From NCBI RefSeq assembly GCF_008801925.2, contig NZ_CP062804.1, forward strand, positions 2,356,001-2,420,000: DNA of 64,000 nt. Reading direction: 5' to 3'. A program made the translations under genes and the position numbers. Positions 1 through 8,096 of this stretch are shown here, one piece after another. Origin of the DNA: Cupriavidus basilensis (GTDB lineage: Bacteria > Pseudomonadota > Gammaproteobacteria > Burkholderiales > Burkholderiaceae). How positions within the stretch are numbered: the stretch's first letter is position 1; each line of letters opens with the position of its first letter. The notes beneath the pieces are model-generated. The model was not told the DNA's origin. It saw only the letters and a list, made by a program, of their open reading frames with translations, and ran no database searches.

Positions 1-1
1 G

Positions 2-472
2 AGCGACGAGAACAAGAAGGAGATGCGCTCCTACCACGAAGGCATGCGCCTGCAGGACGACCGCTTCCTGGAGTACATCAAGGAGTTCGATTCGCCGTGG
101 TCCGTCACCATGCAGACCATCTGGCCGAACCTGATCGTGCAGCGCGAGATGAACACGCTGGGCGTGCGCCAGATCGTGCCCAACGGCCCGGACAGCATGC
201 TGATGCAGTGGACCATGTTCGGCTATGAGGACGACACCGAGGAGATGACGCGCCACCGCCTGCGCCAGGGCAACCTGATGGGCCCGGCCGGCTTCCTTGG
301 CCTGGAAGACAACGAGGCGATGAAGTTCGTGCAGGAAGGCGTGCGCCGCTCCAGCACCGACCGCAATGTGCTGAAGCTCGATCCCGGACACGTCGGCACC
401 GCCAACTCGCTGATCTCGGAGTCCGCGATCCGCGCCATGTACCAGTACTACCGCAGCGTGATGGGGTTCTGA
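2..472 (+). CDS. Aromatic-ring-hydroxylating dioxygenase alpha subunit, C-terminal part (5' end outside window)
   Basis: The frame is open to the left edge, so only the last 157 residues or so of a Rieske-type oxygenase large subunit are present. They correspond to the C-terminal part of the catalytic domain; the Rieske centre and most iron ligands lie outside the window. The immediately following gene encodes the matching small subunit 5 bases later, which strongly supports the assignment. The enzyme would add O2 to an aromatic acid using electrons from a ferredoxin/reductase encoded elsewhere. The sequence resembles the salicylate 5-hydroxylase and anthranilate dioxygenase branch, but the substrate is an inference only. 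Confidence 0.8.
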   Translation, partial: SDENKKEMRSYHEGMRLQDDRFLEYIKEFDSPWSVTMQTIWPNLIVQREMNTLGVRQIVPNGPDSMLMQWTMFGYEDDTEEMTRHRLRQGNLMGPAGFLGLEDNEAMKFVQEGVRRSSTDRNVLKLDPGHVGTANSLISESAIRAMYQYYRSVMGF

Positions 473-477
473 ACAGC

Positions 478-1026
478 ATGACACCGACAATCACCCCAAC
501 CATGACACCGATGGCGCATAGCCTCTTTCGCCCCTGCCAGCTGGCCCCCGCGCGCGCGCAAGCGCTGCGCATGGAGATCGACGCCTTCCACAGCGAATAC
601 TGCGCCGTGCTCGATGCCGGCATGGTGGAAACGTGGCCCGAGTTCTTTACCGAGGATTGCATCTACCGCGTCACCGCGCGGGAGAACGTGGAACTCGGGT
701 TGCCGGTGGGGCTCGTCTATGCAGAAGGCCGCGGCATGATGCACGACCGGGCGGTGGCGATTGCGCGCACCCAGATGTTCGCGCCGCGCTATATGCTGCA
801 TCTCGTCACCAATACGCGCGTCACCGATGAAGGCGAATCTGGCGAGATCCAGGCCCAGGCCAGCTTCCTGCTGCTGCAAACGCTGGTCGAAGGCCCCACC
901 ACCATCCACATGGCGGGCACGTATCACGACCGCTTCGCCCGCGTCGAGGGCAAGCTGCTGCTGGCCGAGCGCCAGGTCGTGTACGACACCACCATCATCG
1001 CCAACGACCTGGTGTATCCGGTCTGA
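478..1026 (+). CDS. Aromatic-ring-hydroxylating dioxygenase beta (small) subunit
   Basis: This 182-residue protein has the SnoaL/NTF2-like fold of ring-hydroxylating dioxygenase small subunits: an N-terminal helix with a conserved acidic patch, then a Y-rich sheet (HLVTN, then YHDRF) near residues 105-150. It would pack with the alpha subunit as a structural alpha3beta3 partner. It follows the alpha gene by 5 bases, so the two are cotranscribed. The start is ambiguous: the block CATGACACCGA occurs twice (477 and 500), giving in-frame ATGs at 478 and 502. The second would remove a Thr/Pro-rich N-terminus and may be the true start. Confidence 0.85.
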   Translation: MTPTITPTMTPMAHSLFRPCQLAPARAQALRMEIDAFHSEYCAVLDAGMVETWPEFFTEDCIYRVTARENVELGLPVGLVYAEGRGMMHDRAVAIARTQMFAPRYMLHLVTNTRVTDEGESGEIQAQASFLLLQTLVEGPTTIHMAGTYHDRFARVEGKLLLAERQVVYDTTIIANDLVYPV

Positions 1027-1041
1027 GCGAGTGTAGTCCAG

Positions 1042-1062
1042 GCGCCGGCGCCATGCCGGCGC
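1042..1062. terminator. GC-rich stem-loop between convergent genes
   Basis: GCGCCGGC (1042-1049) pairs perfectly with GCCGGCGC (1055-1062) around a 5-base loop. It sits between the convergent dioxygenase and MarR genes, 16 bases after one stop codon and 7 before the other. There is no T tract, so it is at best a bidirectional or Rho-assisted terminator. Confidence 0.4.
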
Positions 1063-1069
1063 GCTGTCG

Positions 1070-1600
1070 CTACATGATGCGCAACACGGTGCGGCTATAG
1101 TCGTTGTTAGCCTCGACCAGCGTGGACAGCAGGTCCATGAACACCTTGCGCTGCGCCGGGCGCAACGGCGCCAGCATGCGCTCCTGCGCGCGTTCCATGT
1201 CGGCGCGCAGCGACGCCACCACGGTCTGCCCTTCCTTGGTCAGGTGCACGTGGCGCGTGCGGCGGTCGGCCGGATTGTCCTTGCGCTCGACCAGGCCACG
1301 TTCTTCCAGGCGGCGCACCACGTCGGCGGTGGTGGTGCGGTCAAAGCCGACTTCCTGCCCCAGCGCGGTCTGGTCCAGCCCGGGCAACACGGACAATACC
1401 GTCAGGATGGCGTACTGCACCGGCGTGATGCTGGGAGACTTGCATTCCTCGAAAAACATGGCCACGTGGATCTGGTGCAGGCGACGCACCAGGAAACCGG
1501 GCCGCGCCCACAGAAGCGCCTTGGCCGGGTCCGCTTCGGACGGCGCCGGATCCTCGGCCGGAGGAGCGGAGCGCGTCGTTTGACGTTTTGCAGAGGACAT
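1070..1600 (-). CDS. MarR-family transcriptional regulator
   Basis: A 176-residue winged-helix regulator of the MarR family. Helices for dimerisation flank a central DNA-binding region around residues 75-125, with DQTALGQEVGFDRTTTADVV as recognition segment, then the wing with the typical D-x-R-x-R pattern (NPADRRTRHV) and the GQTVVASL dimer helix. MarR proteins of this type usually repress aromatic degradation genes and are released by the aromatic ligand. The gene converges on a dioxygenase, which fits such a role. A near-perfect 22-bp palindrome lies 13 bp upstream of its start codon, so autorepression is likely. Confidence 0.88.
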   Translation of the reverse strand: MSSAKRQTTRSAPPAEDPAPSEADPAKALLWARPGFLVRRLHQIHVAMFFEECKSPSITPVQYAILTVLSVLPGLDQTALGQEVGFDRTTTADVVRRLEERGLVERKDNPADRRTRHVHLTKEGQTVVASLRADMERAQERMLAPLRPAQRKVFMDLLSTLVEANNDYSRTVLRIM

Positions 1601-1612
1601 TCAACTCACCAA

Positions 1613-1634
1613 ACTTGTTAGCATGCTGACAAGT
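1613..1634. promoter_or_regulatory. Palindromic operator in the marR promoter
   Basis: ACTTGT (1613-1618) and ACAAGT (1629-1634) flank the self-complementary core AGCATGCT (1620-1627). Only the pair at 1619/1628 is mismatched over 22 bp. A TATACT -10-like hexamer on the minus strand (about 1636-1641) directly precedes it, so a bound dimer would cover the transcription start of the MarR gene. Confidence 0.65.
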
Positions 1635-1674
1635 ATAGACGACTGTCCCCACCCTGGTGCCAAAACGCACCGTT

Positions 1675-2871
1675 TCAGGTCCGCTCCGAAGCGGCCTGCC
1701 CGCTTTGCGCGATGCGCGCCCGGTCCCGATGCCGCGCCGCCGTCACGCAGTCCCGGTACAACTGCACGGTTTCGCGCCCGAGCGAGGCCAGCGAGAAGTT
1801 CACCTCCACCCAGCCGCGCCCGCGCCACCCCATGCGGGCCGCGCGCCCGGGGTCCGCCGCCAGCTGGCACATGGCCTGCGCCAGGGCATGCGCGTTGCGC
1901 GGCGGCACCAGCACGCCGTGGGCACCATCGAGAAAGGTCTCGGGTATCCCGTCCAGCGCGGTGGCAATGACTGGCTTGCCGCAGCTCAGCGCCTCCAGTA
2001 TCACCAGCCCGAGCGCCTCGCTGCCCACGGCCGGATGCACCAGCACATCGATCGCCTGCAACAGCGACGCCACATCATGCTCGAACGGCAGGAAGTGGAT
2101 GTGCCCAGCCAGGCCCAGCGCCTGCGCCTCTTGGCGCAACTGCGGGATCAGGTCGCCTTCGCCGACGCAAAGGAAATGCGCATGCGGGTGCCGCGCCCGC
2201 ACCTGCGCGGCGGCATTGACGAAGTAGAACTGCCCCTTGCCGTCAGGCCGTTGCGCCCCACCGATCATCGCGTAGACCCACGCGTCCTGCGGCAGCCCCA
2301 GGGCCTCGCGCACGCGATAGCCGCGCATGGCAATGCGGCGAAAGCGCTCGGTGTCGATCCCGCAGTAGATCCGCCGCAGCCGCAAGGCGCGCTCCGGATC
2401 AACCCGGCGCAGCGACTCCTGCACCGCATCGGACACCGCGATCACGTTGGAGAACGCCGCCAGGTAGCGGCGCGTGCGCTCCTTGAGCTGGGTCATCAGG
2501 TGACGCGTCACCACCACCGATGCAGTCCGGCCAGACAGCATCCAGGCCGCGATCGCCACCCAGTAATCGCGCCCGTGATGCGCGTGGATGACATCGATGC
2601 GCTGCTCGCGGATATAGCGTGACAGCACCAGCGGCCAGACCGCCCGCCCGGCATCCAGCGCCAGCACCTGGATGCCGGCCATGGCTTGCGCCGCGTCGAT
2701 CCAGCGTGCGCGCGCCGGCGCGGCCAGGCTCACCACGCAATCCTGCAGCCGCAGGGCCCGGCACAGCGACAGCGTGTGCGAATCGATGCCGCCGCCATCC
2801 AGCCGGGAGTTCAGCACCAGCACCCGCAACTGGCCGGCGGACAGCACGACGTCTCGGTCAGCGTGCATCAT
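1675..2871 (-). CDS. Glycosyltransferase family 4 (GT-B fold)
   Basis: A 398-residue GT4-type retaining glycosyltransferase. The N-terminal acceptor domain begins with a glycine-rich loop (SRLDGGGIDSH, about residue 22). The C-terminal nucleotide-sugar domain carries the E-x7-E pattern in SEALGLVILEALSCG near residue 300. No signal peptide is present, so it acts in the cytoplasm, adding a sugar to a lipid or polysaccharide precursor. Its start codon overlaps the stop of the deacetylase gene by 4 bases, giving translational coupling. The pair probably belongs to surface-glycan synthesis; donor and acceptor are unknown. Confidence 0.85.
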   Translation of the reverse strand: MMHADRDVVLSAGQLRVLVLNSRLDGGGIDSHTLSLCRALRLQDCVVSLAAPARARWIDAAQAMAGIQVLALDAGRAVWPLVLSRYIREQRIDVIHAHHGRDYWVAIAAWMLSGRTASVVVTRHLMTQLKERTRRYLAAFSNVIAVSDAVQESLRRVDPERALRLRRIYCGIDTERFRRIAMRGYRVREALGLPQDAWVYAMIGGAQRPDGKGQFYFVNAAAQVRARHPHAHFLCVGEGDLIPQLRQEAQALGLAGHIHFLPFEHDVASLLQAIDVLVHPAVGSEALGLVILEALSCGKPVIATALDGIPETFLDGAHGVLVPPRNAHALAQAMCQLAADPGRAARMGWRGRGWVEVNFSLASLGRETVQLYRDCVTAARHRDRARIAQSGQAASERT

Positions 2872-3608
2872 GACACCACCTCCACGCCACGGCGATCTTC
2901 ATAGGCTGTCGCCAGCTTCAGCAAAAATTGCCCGAGGTGCGAGGTCCGCGCGACCAGCACGCGCGGCAGGCCGAACAGGTTGCCGCCGATGGCAGCGCGG
3001 CCGCGCTGCGTGGTCACGGCACTGTGGTAGCCGGCTTCGCGCACCAGGTCGGCGACTGGCTGATTGAACTCGCCATAGGGGTAGCAGAAGTGCCGGACCG
3101 GCACGCCGAGCGCATCTTGCAACGCGAGCTTGCTGCCCGCGATCTGGTCCAGCGCGGCAATGCCGTCCATCCGGGTCAGGTCCACATGGGTGCGCGTATG
3201 CGCACCGACCTCCATGCCTGCACGGGTCCACGCGCGCAGTTCCTGCACGGTCATCAGCGGCTTCTCTGGCACGCCAATGGCCGCGTCCCAGGCATTGGTC
3301 CTGCCGACCAGGCTGCTGACCGCATAGCAGGTTGCGCTGAACCCGCAACGCTGCAGCACTGGCAGCGCATGCTCCAGGTTGTTCCGGTAGCCGTCGTCCA
3401 GCGTGATGCCCACTACCTTCCCAGCCTTCTCGCCGCGCAGGTAAGGCAGCAGGTCGCGCAAGGCCAGGCCGCGATATCCCATCAGCCGTAGCAGGCGCAT
3501 TTGCCAGGAGAAATCGCGCGCGGCCACCACAAGGCTGCGCATTGGCGTGCCGCTCGGCGGCGGCGCATCGATCTGGTGGTACATCAGGATGGGGATTCGC
3601 GGTGTCAT
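2868..3608 (-). CDS. Polysaccharide deacetylase (NodB-homology, CE4)
   Basis: A 246-residue NodB-homology protein. The metal-binding and catalytic motifs are visible: ITLDDGY (about residues 68-74, the usual TFDDG), the H-x3-H pair in AHTRTHVDL (about 135-143), and the FCYPYGEFN motif (about 175-183). Such enzymes remove acetyl or formyl groups from amino sugars. It has no clear signal peptide. It is the first gene of a two-gene unit with the glycosyltransferase (ATGA overlap at 2868-2871), so the deacetylation probably acts on a glycan intermediate made by its partner. Confidence 0.85.
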   Translation of the reverse strand: MTPRIPILMYHQIDAPPPSGTPMRSLVVAARDFSWQMRLLRLMGYRGLALRDLLPYLRGEKAGKVVGITLDDGYRNNLEHALPVLQRCGFSATCYAVSSLVGRTNAWDAAIGVPEKPLMTVQELRAWTRAGMEVGAHTRTHVDLTRMDGIAALDQIAGSKLALQDALGVPVRHFCYPYGEFNQPVADLVREAGYHSAVTTQRGRAAIGGNLFGLPRVLVARTSHLGQFLLKLATAYEDRRGVEVVS

Positions 3609-3662
3609 GTCTTCCCTCGGCGAACAAGAGCAAAGCAGAACGGCGTTGCGCCGCCGTTGCGG

Positions 3663-4451
3663 CTAGAAGCGGTACTTGAGCGCCGTCAGGCCAACGAACG
3701 ACTGTTTCGACTGCACGATCGGGCTGTTGGCGCTGTCACCCAGCAAGCGGGTCACGGCCACCGTGCTGTTTACCGACCAGGAAGGCGATATCGCGTATTC
3801 CCAGGACACGGCCACGCTGGCGCGGTCGAATCCGGCCTTGGTGGTGTAGGCGCGGAACTGGCTGTTCGCGGCTTGCGCATCGGTCACGCCGTAGAAGGTC
3901 TGGGTGTATTTGCGCGAGCCGAAATGCAGGCTGGGGCTGACGCTGATGAGGTGCTTGCCGGCCTTGTACACGGGCACGGACAGGTCGAGATGGCCGCTCA
4001 GGCCACGGTCGCGGTTGGTCATCGGCGCGTCGAGCGTCACGCTGAGCACCGCGCCGCCATACACCGGCATGCCGACCTGCAACGCCCCCACCAGGGATCC
4101 CGGGATCCGCCCCATGCCCCTCAGGTGATCGGAGCCCGGCAGGTCGAAGCGTTTGCTATCGGTGCGTCCCAGGTCGTAGTCGAGGCCAAGCGACGCAAAC
4201 ATGCCGTTGGAGAACGTGTGGCCGTAGCCGGCGCCGCCGCGCAGCGGACTGATGAAGAAGCCATTGCCGAACTCCGCGCTGAACAGCGGGCCGCCGATCA
4301 GCCTGTACTCGTTGCTACCCTCATAGCGCGGCGCGGCGCCCAGGCCCAGTCCGACCGTGTAGACGTTATCGGCATGCGCGCCGGCACCGCCAAGGCCGCT
4401 GGCCAGGAAAGCGCCGGCCCACATCGATCTTTCCAACTTTCTTCTCAACAT
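3663..4451 (-). CDS. MipA/OmpV family outer-membrane protein
   Basis: A roughly 262-residue outer-membrane beta-barrel of the MipA/OmpV family. An N-terminal signal peptide ends near HAD, followed by the family start YTVGLGLGAAPRYEGSNEYR and alternating hydrophobic strands ending in the terminal aromatic (KYRF). Members are scaffolds for murein enzymes or porin-like channels, and some respond to antibiotics or two-component systems. I chose the ATG at 4451 because AGGTGA lies 6 bases upstream; a GTG at 4460 is an alternative. It is not obviously cotranscribed with the glycan genes 55 bp downstream. Confidence 0.82.
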   Translation of the reverse strand: MLRRKLERSMWAGAFLASGLGGAGAHADNVYTVGLGLGAAPRYEGSNEYRLIGGPLFSAEFGNGFFISPLRGGAGYGHTFSNGMFASLGLDYDLGRTDSKRFDLPGSDHLRGMGRIPGSLVGALQVGMPVYGGAVLSVTLDAPMTNRDRGLSGHLDLSVPVYKAGKHLISVSPSLHFGSRKYTQTFYGVTDAQAANSQFRAYTTKAGFDRASVAVSWEYAISPSWSVNSTVAVTRLLGDSANSPIVQSKQSFVGLTALKYRF

Positions 4452-4534
4452 GCGATTCACCTAAGCCCCCTTGGATCAAGCCCCAGAGTCTAGGGACAGG
4501 GCCTATCGGCGTCTGTTGGAAAGTGACGCGAAAC

Positions 4535-4561
4535 TGTGCGTAATTGTGCGCAATTGTCACG
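4535..4561. repeat. 10-bp direct repeats in the mipA-macA intergenic region
   Basis: TGTGCGTAAT (4535-4544) and TGTGCGCAAT (4545-4554) are followed by TGTCACG (4555-4561). A 10-bp period places the motifs on one helical face, as expected for a response-regulator or activator site. They lie about 85 bp upstream of the MipA gene. The rest of 4452-4965 holds no gene I can support. Confidence 0.4.
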
Positions 4562-4881
4562 AGTTGATTCGAACCGATTCAGGGCGAAGCGCTGGCCTGT
4601 GGAATCGCTTCGCATTGGCCGGGCAACACCAATGCGATCCGCCCGACGAGATCCTTCCGCCCGCCGCCAGAGCGCGCCCGCATCTTCGAGCCACCGCCCC
4701 GCGCCATGGCTGGCCGCGAATCGCCCATCAGCCGCACCGCGAGCCCCGGCCAACACAGGCGCGACGACAAAGCCGCACATCTCGCCACACTTTCAGACAA
4801 GCGGGGATAGATTGCCCACAGACACGGCAGGCCTGTCCGTTCACAATCCCCTCATGCATCGCCACTGCCTTTGATTGCCAA

Positions 4882-4901
4882 AACAGGCCTCTACGCCTGT
4901 T
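4882..4901. promoter_or_regulatory. Inverted repeat upstream of macA
   Basis: AACAGGC (4882-4888) and GCCTGTT (4895-4901) form a perfect 7-bp inverted repeat with a 6-base spacer. It lies 64 bp upstream of the macA start, a position suited to a repressor of the efflux operon. No regulator gene adjoins it. Confidence 0.35.
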
Positions 4902-4965
4902 CCCCAAGGCATCCGCCGCGGATTGCCTGACCTTGATCCTTTTTCCGTAGATCCCCGCAACGCTA

Positions 4966-6099
4966 ATGGCCCATCCCCCGAACCGCCGCAGGCACGGCCT
5001 GATCATCGCCGTGCTCACCCTGTCCGCCATCATTGCGTTGGCGGCCTGGCGCCTCACACCCGGCAAGCACCCCGAGTACATCACCGCCACCGTCACCCGC
5101 GGCGACCTCGAAGTCACCGTGCTGGCCAATGGCGTATTGCAGCCCATCCGCCAGGTCGAAGTCGGCGCGCAGGTCAATGGCCAGCTCAAATCGCTGAAGG
5201 TGAAGCTCGGCGACAAGGTCAAGCAGGGTCAGTTGCTGGCCCAGATCGACCCGGTGCTGCTGGAAAATGCGCTGCGCCAGGCGAATGCCGCCGTGGCCAG
5301 TGGCAAGGCCCAGCGCGACGCCAAGCGCTCGCGCCTGCGCCAGGCCCGCCTGAACTGGCAACGCCAGCGTGAACTGCAGTCGCAGGAGGCGGCTTCGCGC
5401 CAGGACCTTGAAATCGCCGAAGCCGACCTGCGCTCGCTGGAGGCCGAGCTGATCGCCCTGGACGCCGATATCGCGCAGCTCAGCATCAAGGCCGAGTCCG
5501 CCCGCATCGACCTTGGCTACACCCGCATCGTCGCGCCGATGGACGGCGAGGTGGTGGCGCTCTCCACGCTGGAAGGCCAGACCGTGGTGGCGTCCTACCA
5601 GGTACCGACCATCCTCAAGCTGGCCAACCTGGATGCCATGACCGTCAAGGCGCAGGTGTCGGAGGCCGATGTGATCCGCATCGCCGACCGGCAGGCGGTC
5701 TACTTCACCATCATGGGCGAGCCGGACCGCCGCTACCACGCGTCGCTGCAGTCCATTCAGCCGTCGCCGGAGAAGATCAACAACGCCGTGTTCTTCAATG
5801 CGTTGTTCGACGTCCCCAATCCAGGCCACAAGCTGCGCATCGATATGACGGCACAGGTCGCCATCATGCTGGGCGAGGCCAGGGACACGCTGCTGGTGCC
5901 CCTGGCCGCGCTGGGGCCGCGCGGCCAGGACGGCAGCATGGAAGTCCGCGTGCTGCGCCCTGACCAGCGCGTGGAGACGGTGAAGGTGCGCACCGGCCTG
6001 AGCAACAACGCGCATGCGCAAGTGCTGAGCGGCCTGGCGCAAGGCGATCGCGTCATCACCGGCGATGCCGCTGCCGTCAACGCGGAAACCAGGTCATGA
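4966..6099 (+). CDS. macA: Periplasmic adaptor subunit of MacAB-type efflux pump
   Basis: A 377-residue membrane fusion protein. It has one N-terminal membrane anchor (about residues 10-27), a lipoyl half-motif (VEVGAQVNGQLKSLKVKLGDKVKQGQLLAQID, about 65-97), a long alpha-helical hairpin (about 100-180), the second lipoyl half with IVAPMDGEVV, then beta-barrel and membrane-proximal domains. It links the MacB transporter to the outer-membrane channel across the periplasm and stimulates MacB ATPase. The stop overlaps the macB start by 4 bases (ATGA), and the channel gene follows, so all three parts of the tripartite pump are in one operon. Confidence 0.92.
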   Translation: MAHPPNRRRHGLIIAVLTLSAIIALAAWRLTPGKHPEYITATVTRGDLEVTVLANGVLQPIRQVEVGAQVNGQLKSLKVKLGDKVKQGQLLAQIDPVLLENALRQANAAVASGKAQRDAKRSRLRQARLNWQRQRELQSQEAASRQDLEIAEADLRSLEAELIALDADIAQLSIKAESARIDLGYTRIVAPMDGEVVALSTLEGQTVVASYQVPTILKLANLDAMTVKAQVSEADVIRIADRQAVYFTIMGEPDRRYHASLQSIQPSPEKINNAVFFNALFDVPNPGHKLRIDMTAQVAIMLGEARDTLLVPLAALGPRGQDGSMEVRVLRPDQRVETVKVRTGLSNNAHAQVLSGLAQGDRVITGDAAAVNAETRS

Positions 6100-8096
6100 C
6101 GCAAGCCCCGCTCTTGCTGCTGCAGCATGTGGAACGCACGTTCCGCGCCGGTGACCAGGACATCCCGGTGCTGCGCCAGGTCAGCCTGGCCATCTGCGCG
6201 GGCGAGATGGTCGCCATCGTCGGCGCGTCCGGCTCCGGCAAATCGACGCTGATGAACATCCTGGGCTGCCTGGACCAGGCCAACGCCGGGCGCTACCTGG
6301 TGGCAGGCCAGGACGTGGCGGCCCTGGACGATGACGCACTGGCCCGCCTGCGCCGCGAGCGCTTCGGCTTTATCTTCCAGCGCTACCACCTGATGGCCCA
6401 GCTTTCCGCCGCGGACAACGTGGAAGTGCCGGCCATCTACGCCGCCACCGACCGCGCCGCGCGCCGTGCCCGCGCCCTGCAGCTGCTGGAGCGGCTGGGC
6501 CTGGGCGAGCGCGCCGGGCACCGCCCCTCCCAGCTCTCCGGCGGCCAGCAGCAGCGCGTGAGCATTGCCCGCGCGCTGATCAACGGCGGCCAGGTGATCC
6601 TGGCGGACGAGCCCACGGGCGCGCTCGACAGCCATAGCGGCAAGGAAGTCCTGGCCATCCTGCGCGAGCTGCATACGCTCGGCCACACCGTGATCATCGT
6701 CACCCACGACATGGGACTGGCACGCAACGCCGAGCGCATCATCGAGATCGCCGACGGCCGTATCGTGGCCGACCGCGCCAACCGGCCGCCGCGGGCCGAG
6801 GATGAGCCGGGCAGCAGCCCTGTGCGAGCCAGGCTGGCCGCCCAAGCCCCGGCGGCCGGCGGCAACGCCGAGGCCCCGCTGCGGCGTGCGCGCGCCTGGC
6901 AGGGCTGCACCGAGGCCTTTTCCATGGCCTGGGGCGCATTGATGGCGCATCGCATGCGCACCGCGCTGACCATGCTGGGCATCATCATCGGCATCGCCTC
7001 CGTGGTGTCGATCGTGGCCATCGGCGAAGGCGCCAAGCGCTACGTGATGGCGGATATCCGCGCCATCGGCGCCAACACGCTCGAGATCTTCCCCGGCAAG
7101 GATTTTGGCGACGACCGCGCCGCCGGCATCCGCACCCTGGTGGCCGCCGATATCGAGGCCCTGCAAGCGCTGCCGTATGTGGACAGCGCCACTGCGATCA
7201 CCAGCAAGGTCCAGCGGCTGAGGTACCGCGGCGTCGACGTCAATGCCACCGTGCATGGCGTGGGCGCCAGCTTCTTCCGCGTGCGCGGCCTGGGCCTGAC
7301 GCAAGGCGCGGCCTTCCTGCCTGATGAGCTGCGCAGGCACGCGCAAGTGGCCGTGATCGACGAGAAAACCCGCCGCAAGCTGTTCGGCAATGCGTTGAGC
7401 GCGCTGGGCCAGATCATCCTGGTGGGCAACCTGCCTTGCGTGGTGATCGGCGTGGCGCGTGAGAAGAAGACCATGTTCGACGACAACGGCAGCAGCCTCA
7501 ATATCTGGCTGCCCTACACCACCGCGGGCAGCCGCATTTTCGGCCAGTCGCATTTCGACGAGCTGTCCGTGCGCATCCGCGACGGCGAGCCCAGCGCGGC
7601 AGCCCAGCAAGCCATCGAGCGCCTGCTGACGCTGCGCCACGGCAAGAAGGACTTCTTTACCTACAACATGGACAGCATCGTCAAGACCATGGAACGCACC
7701 GGGCAGGCGCTCACGCTGTTCTTGTCGGCGGTCGCCGTGATCTCGCTGCTGGTCGGCGGCATCGGCGTGATGAACATCATGCTGGTCTCGGTGACCGAGC
7801 GCACCCGCGAGATCGGCATCCGCATGGCCGTGGGTGCCCGGCAGCGCGATGTGCTGATGCAATTCCTGACCGAAGCCGTGCTGGTATGCCTGCTGGGCGG
7901 GCTGATCGGCACCGCCGTGGCTTACCTGATCGGGCTGGCGCTGGCGCTGCTGATCCCGCAATGGCAGATGGTGTTCTCCGCGGGCGCGGTTGCCGGCGCC
8001 TTCCTGTGTTCGACACTGGTCGGCGTGGTGTTCGGCTATATGCCGGCGCGCAACGCAGCGCGCCTGCAACCGATCGAGGCGCTTGGCCATGAATAG
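6096..8096 (+). CDS. macB: MacB-type ABC transporter (ATPase fused to permease)
   Basis: A 666-residue type VII ABC exporter half-molecule. The N-terminal ATPase has Walker A GASGSGKST (43-51), signature LSGGQQQR (about 147-154) and Walker B VILADEPTGALD (about 167-178). The first membrane helix follows at about 290-315, then a large periplasmic domain, then three C-terminal helices (from about 545) with the FtsX-like GIGVMNIMLVSVTERTREIGIRMAVGA motif. It acts as a dimer that uses ATP in mechanotransmission to push substrates such as macrolides, lipopeptides or siderophores from the periplasm through the outer channel. The substrate here is unknown. Confidence 0.93.
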   Translation: MTQAPLLLLQHVERTFRAGDQDIPVLRQVSLAICAGEMVAIVGASGSGKSTLMNILGCLDQANAGRYLVAGQDVAALDDDALARLRRERFGFIFQRYHLMAQLSAADNVEVPAIYAATDRAARRARALQLLERLGLGERAGHRPSQLSGGQQQRVSIARALINGGQVILADEPTGALDSHSGKEVLAILRELHTLGHTVIIVTHDMGLARNAERIIEIADGRIVADRANRPPRAEDEPGSSPVRARLAAQAPAAGGNAEAPLRRARAWQGCTEAFSMAWGALMAHRMRTALTMLGIIIGIASVVSIVAIGEGAKRYVMADIRAIGANTLEIFPGKDFGDDRAAGIRTLVAADIEALQALPYVDSATAITSKVQRLRYRGVDVNATVHGVGASFFRVRGLGLTQGAAFLPDELRRHAQVAVIDEKTRRKLFGNALSALGQIILVGNLPCVVIGVAREKKTMFDDNGSSLNIWLPYTTAGSRIFGQSHFDELSVRIRDGEPSAAAQQAIERLLTLRHGKKDFFTYNMDSIVKTMERTGQALTLFLSAVAVISLLVGGIGVMNIMLVSVTERTREIGIRMAVGARQRDVLMQFLTEAVLVCLLGGLIGTAVAYLIGLALALLIPQWQMVFSAGAVAGAFLCSTLVGVVFGYMPARNAARLQPIEALGHE

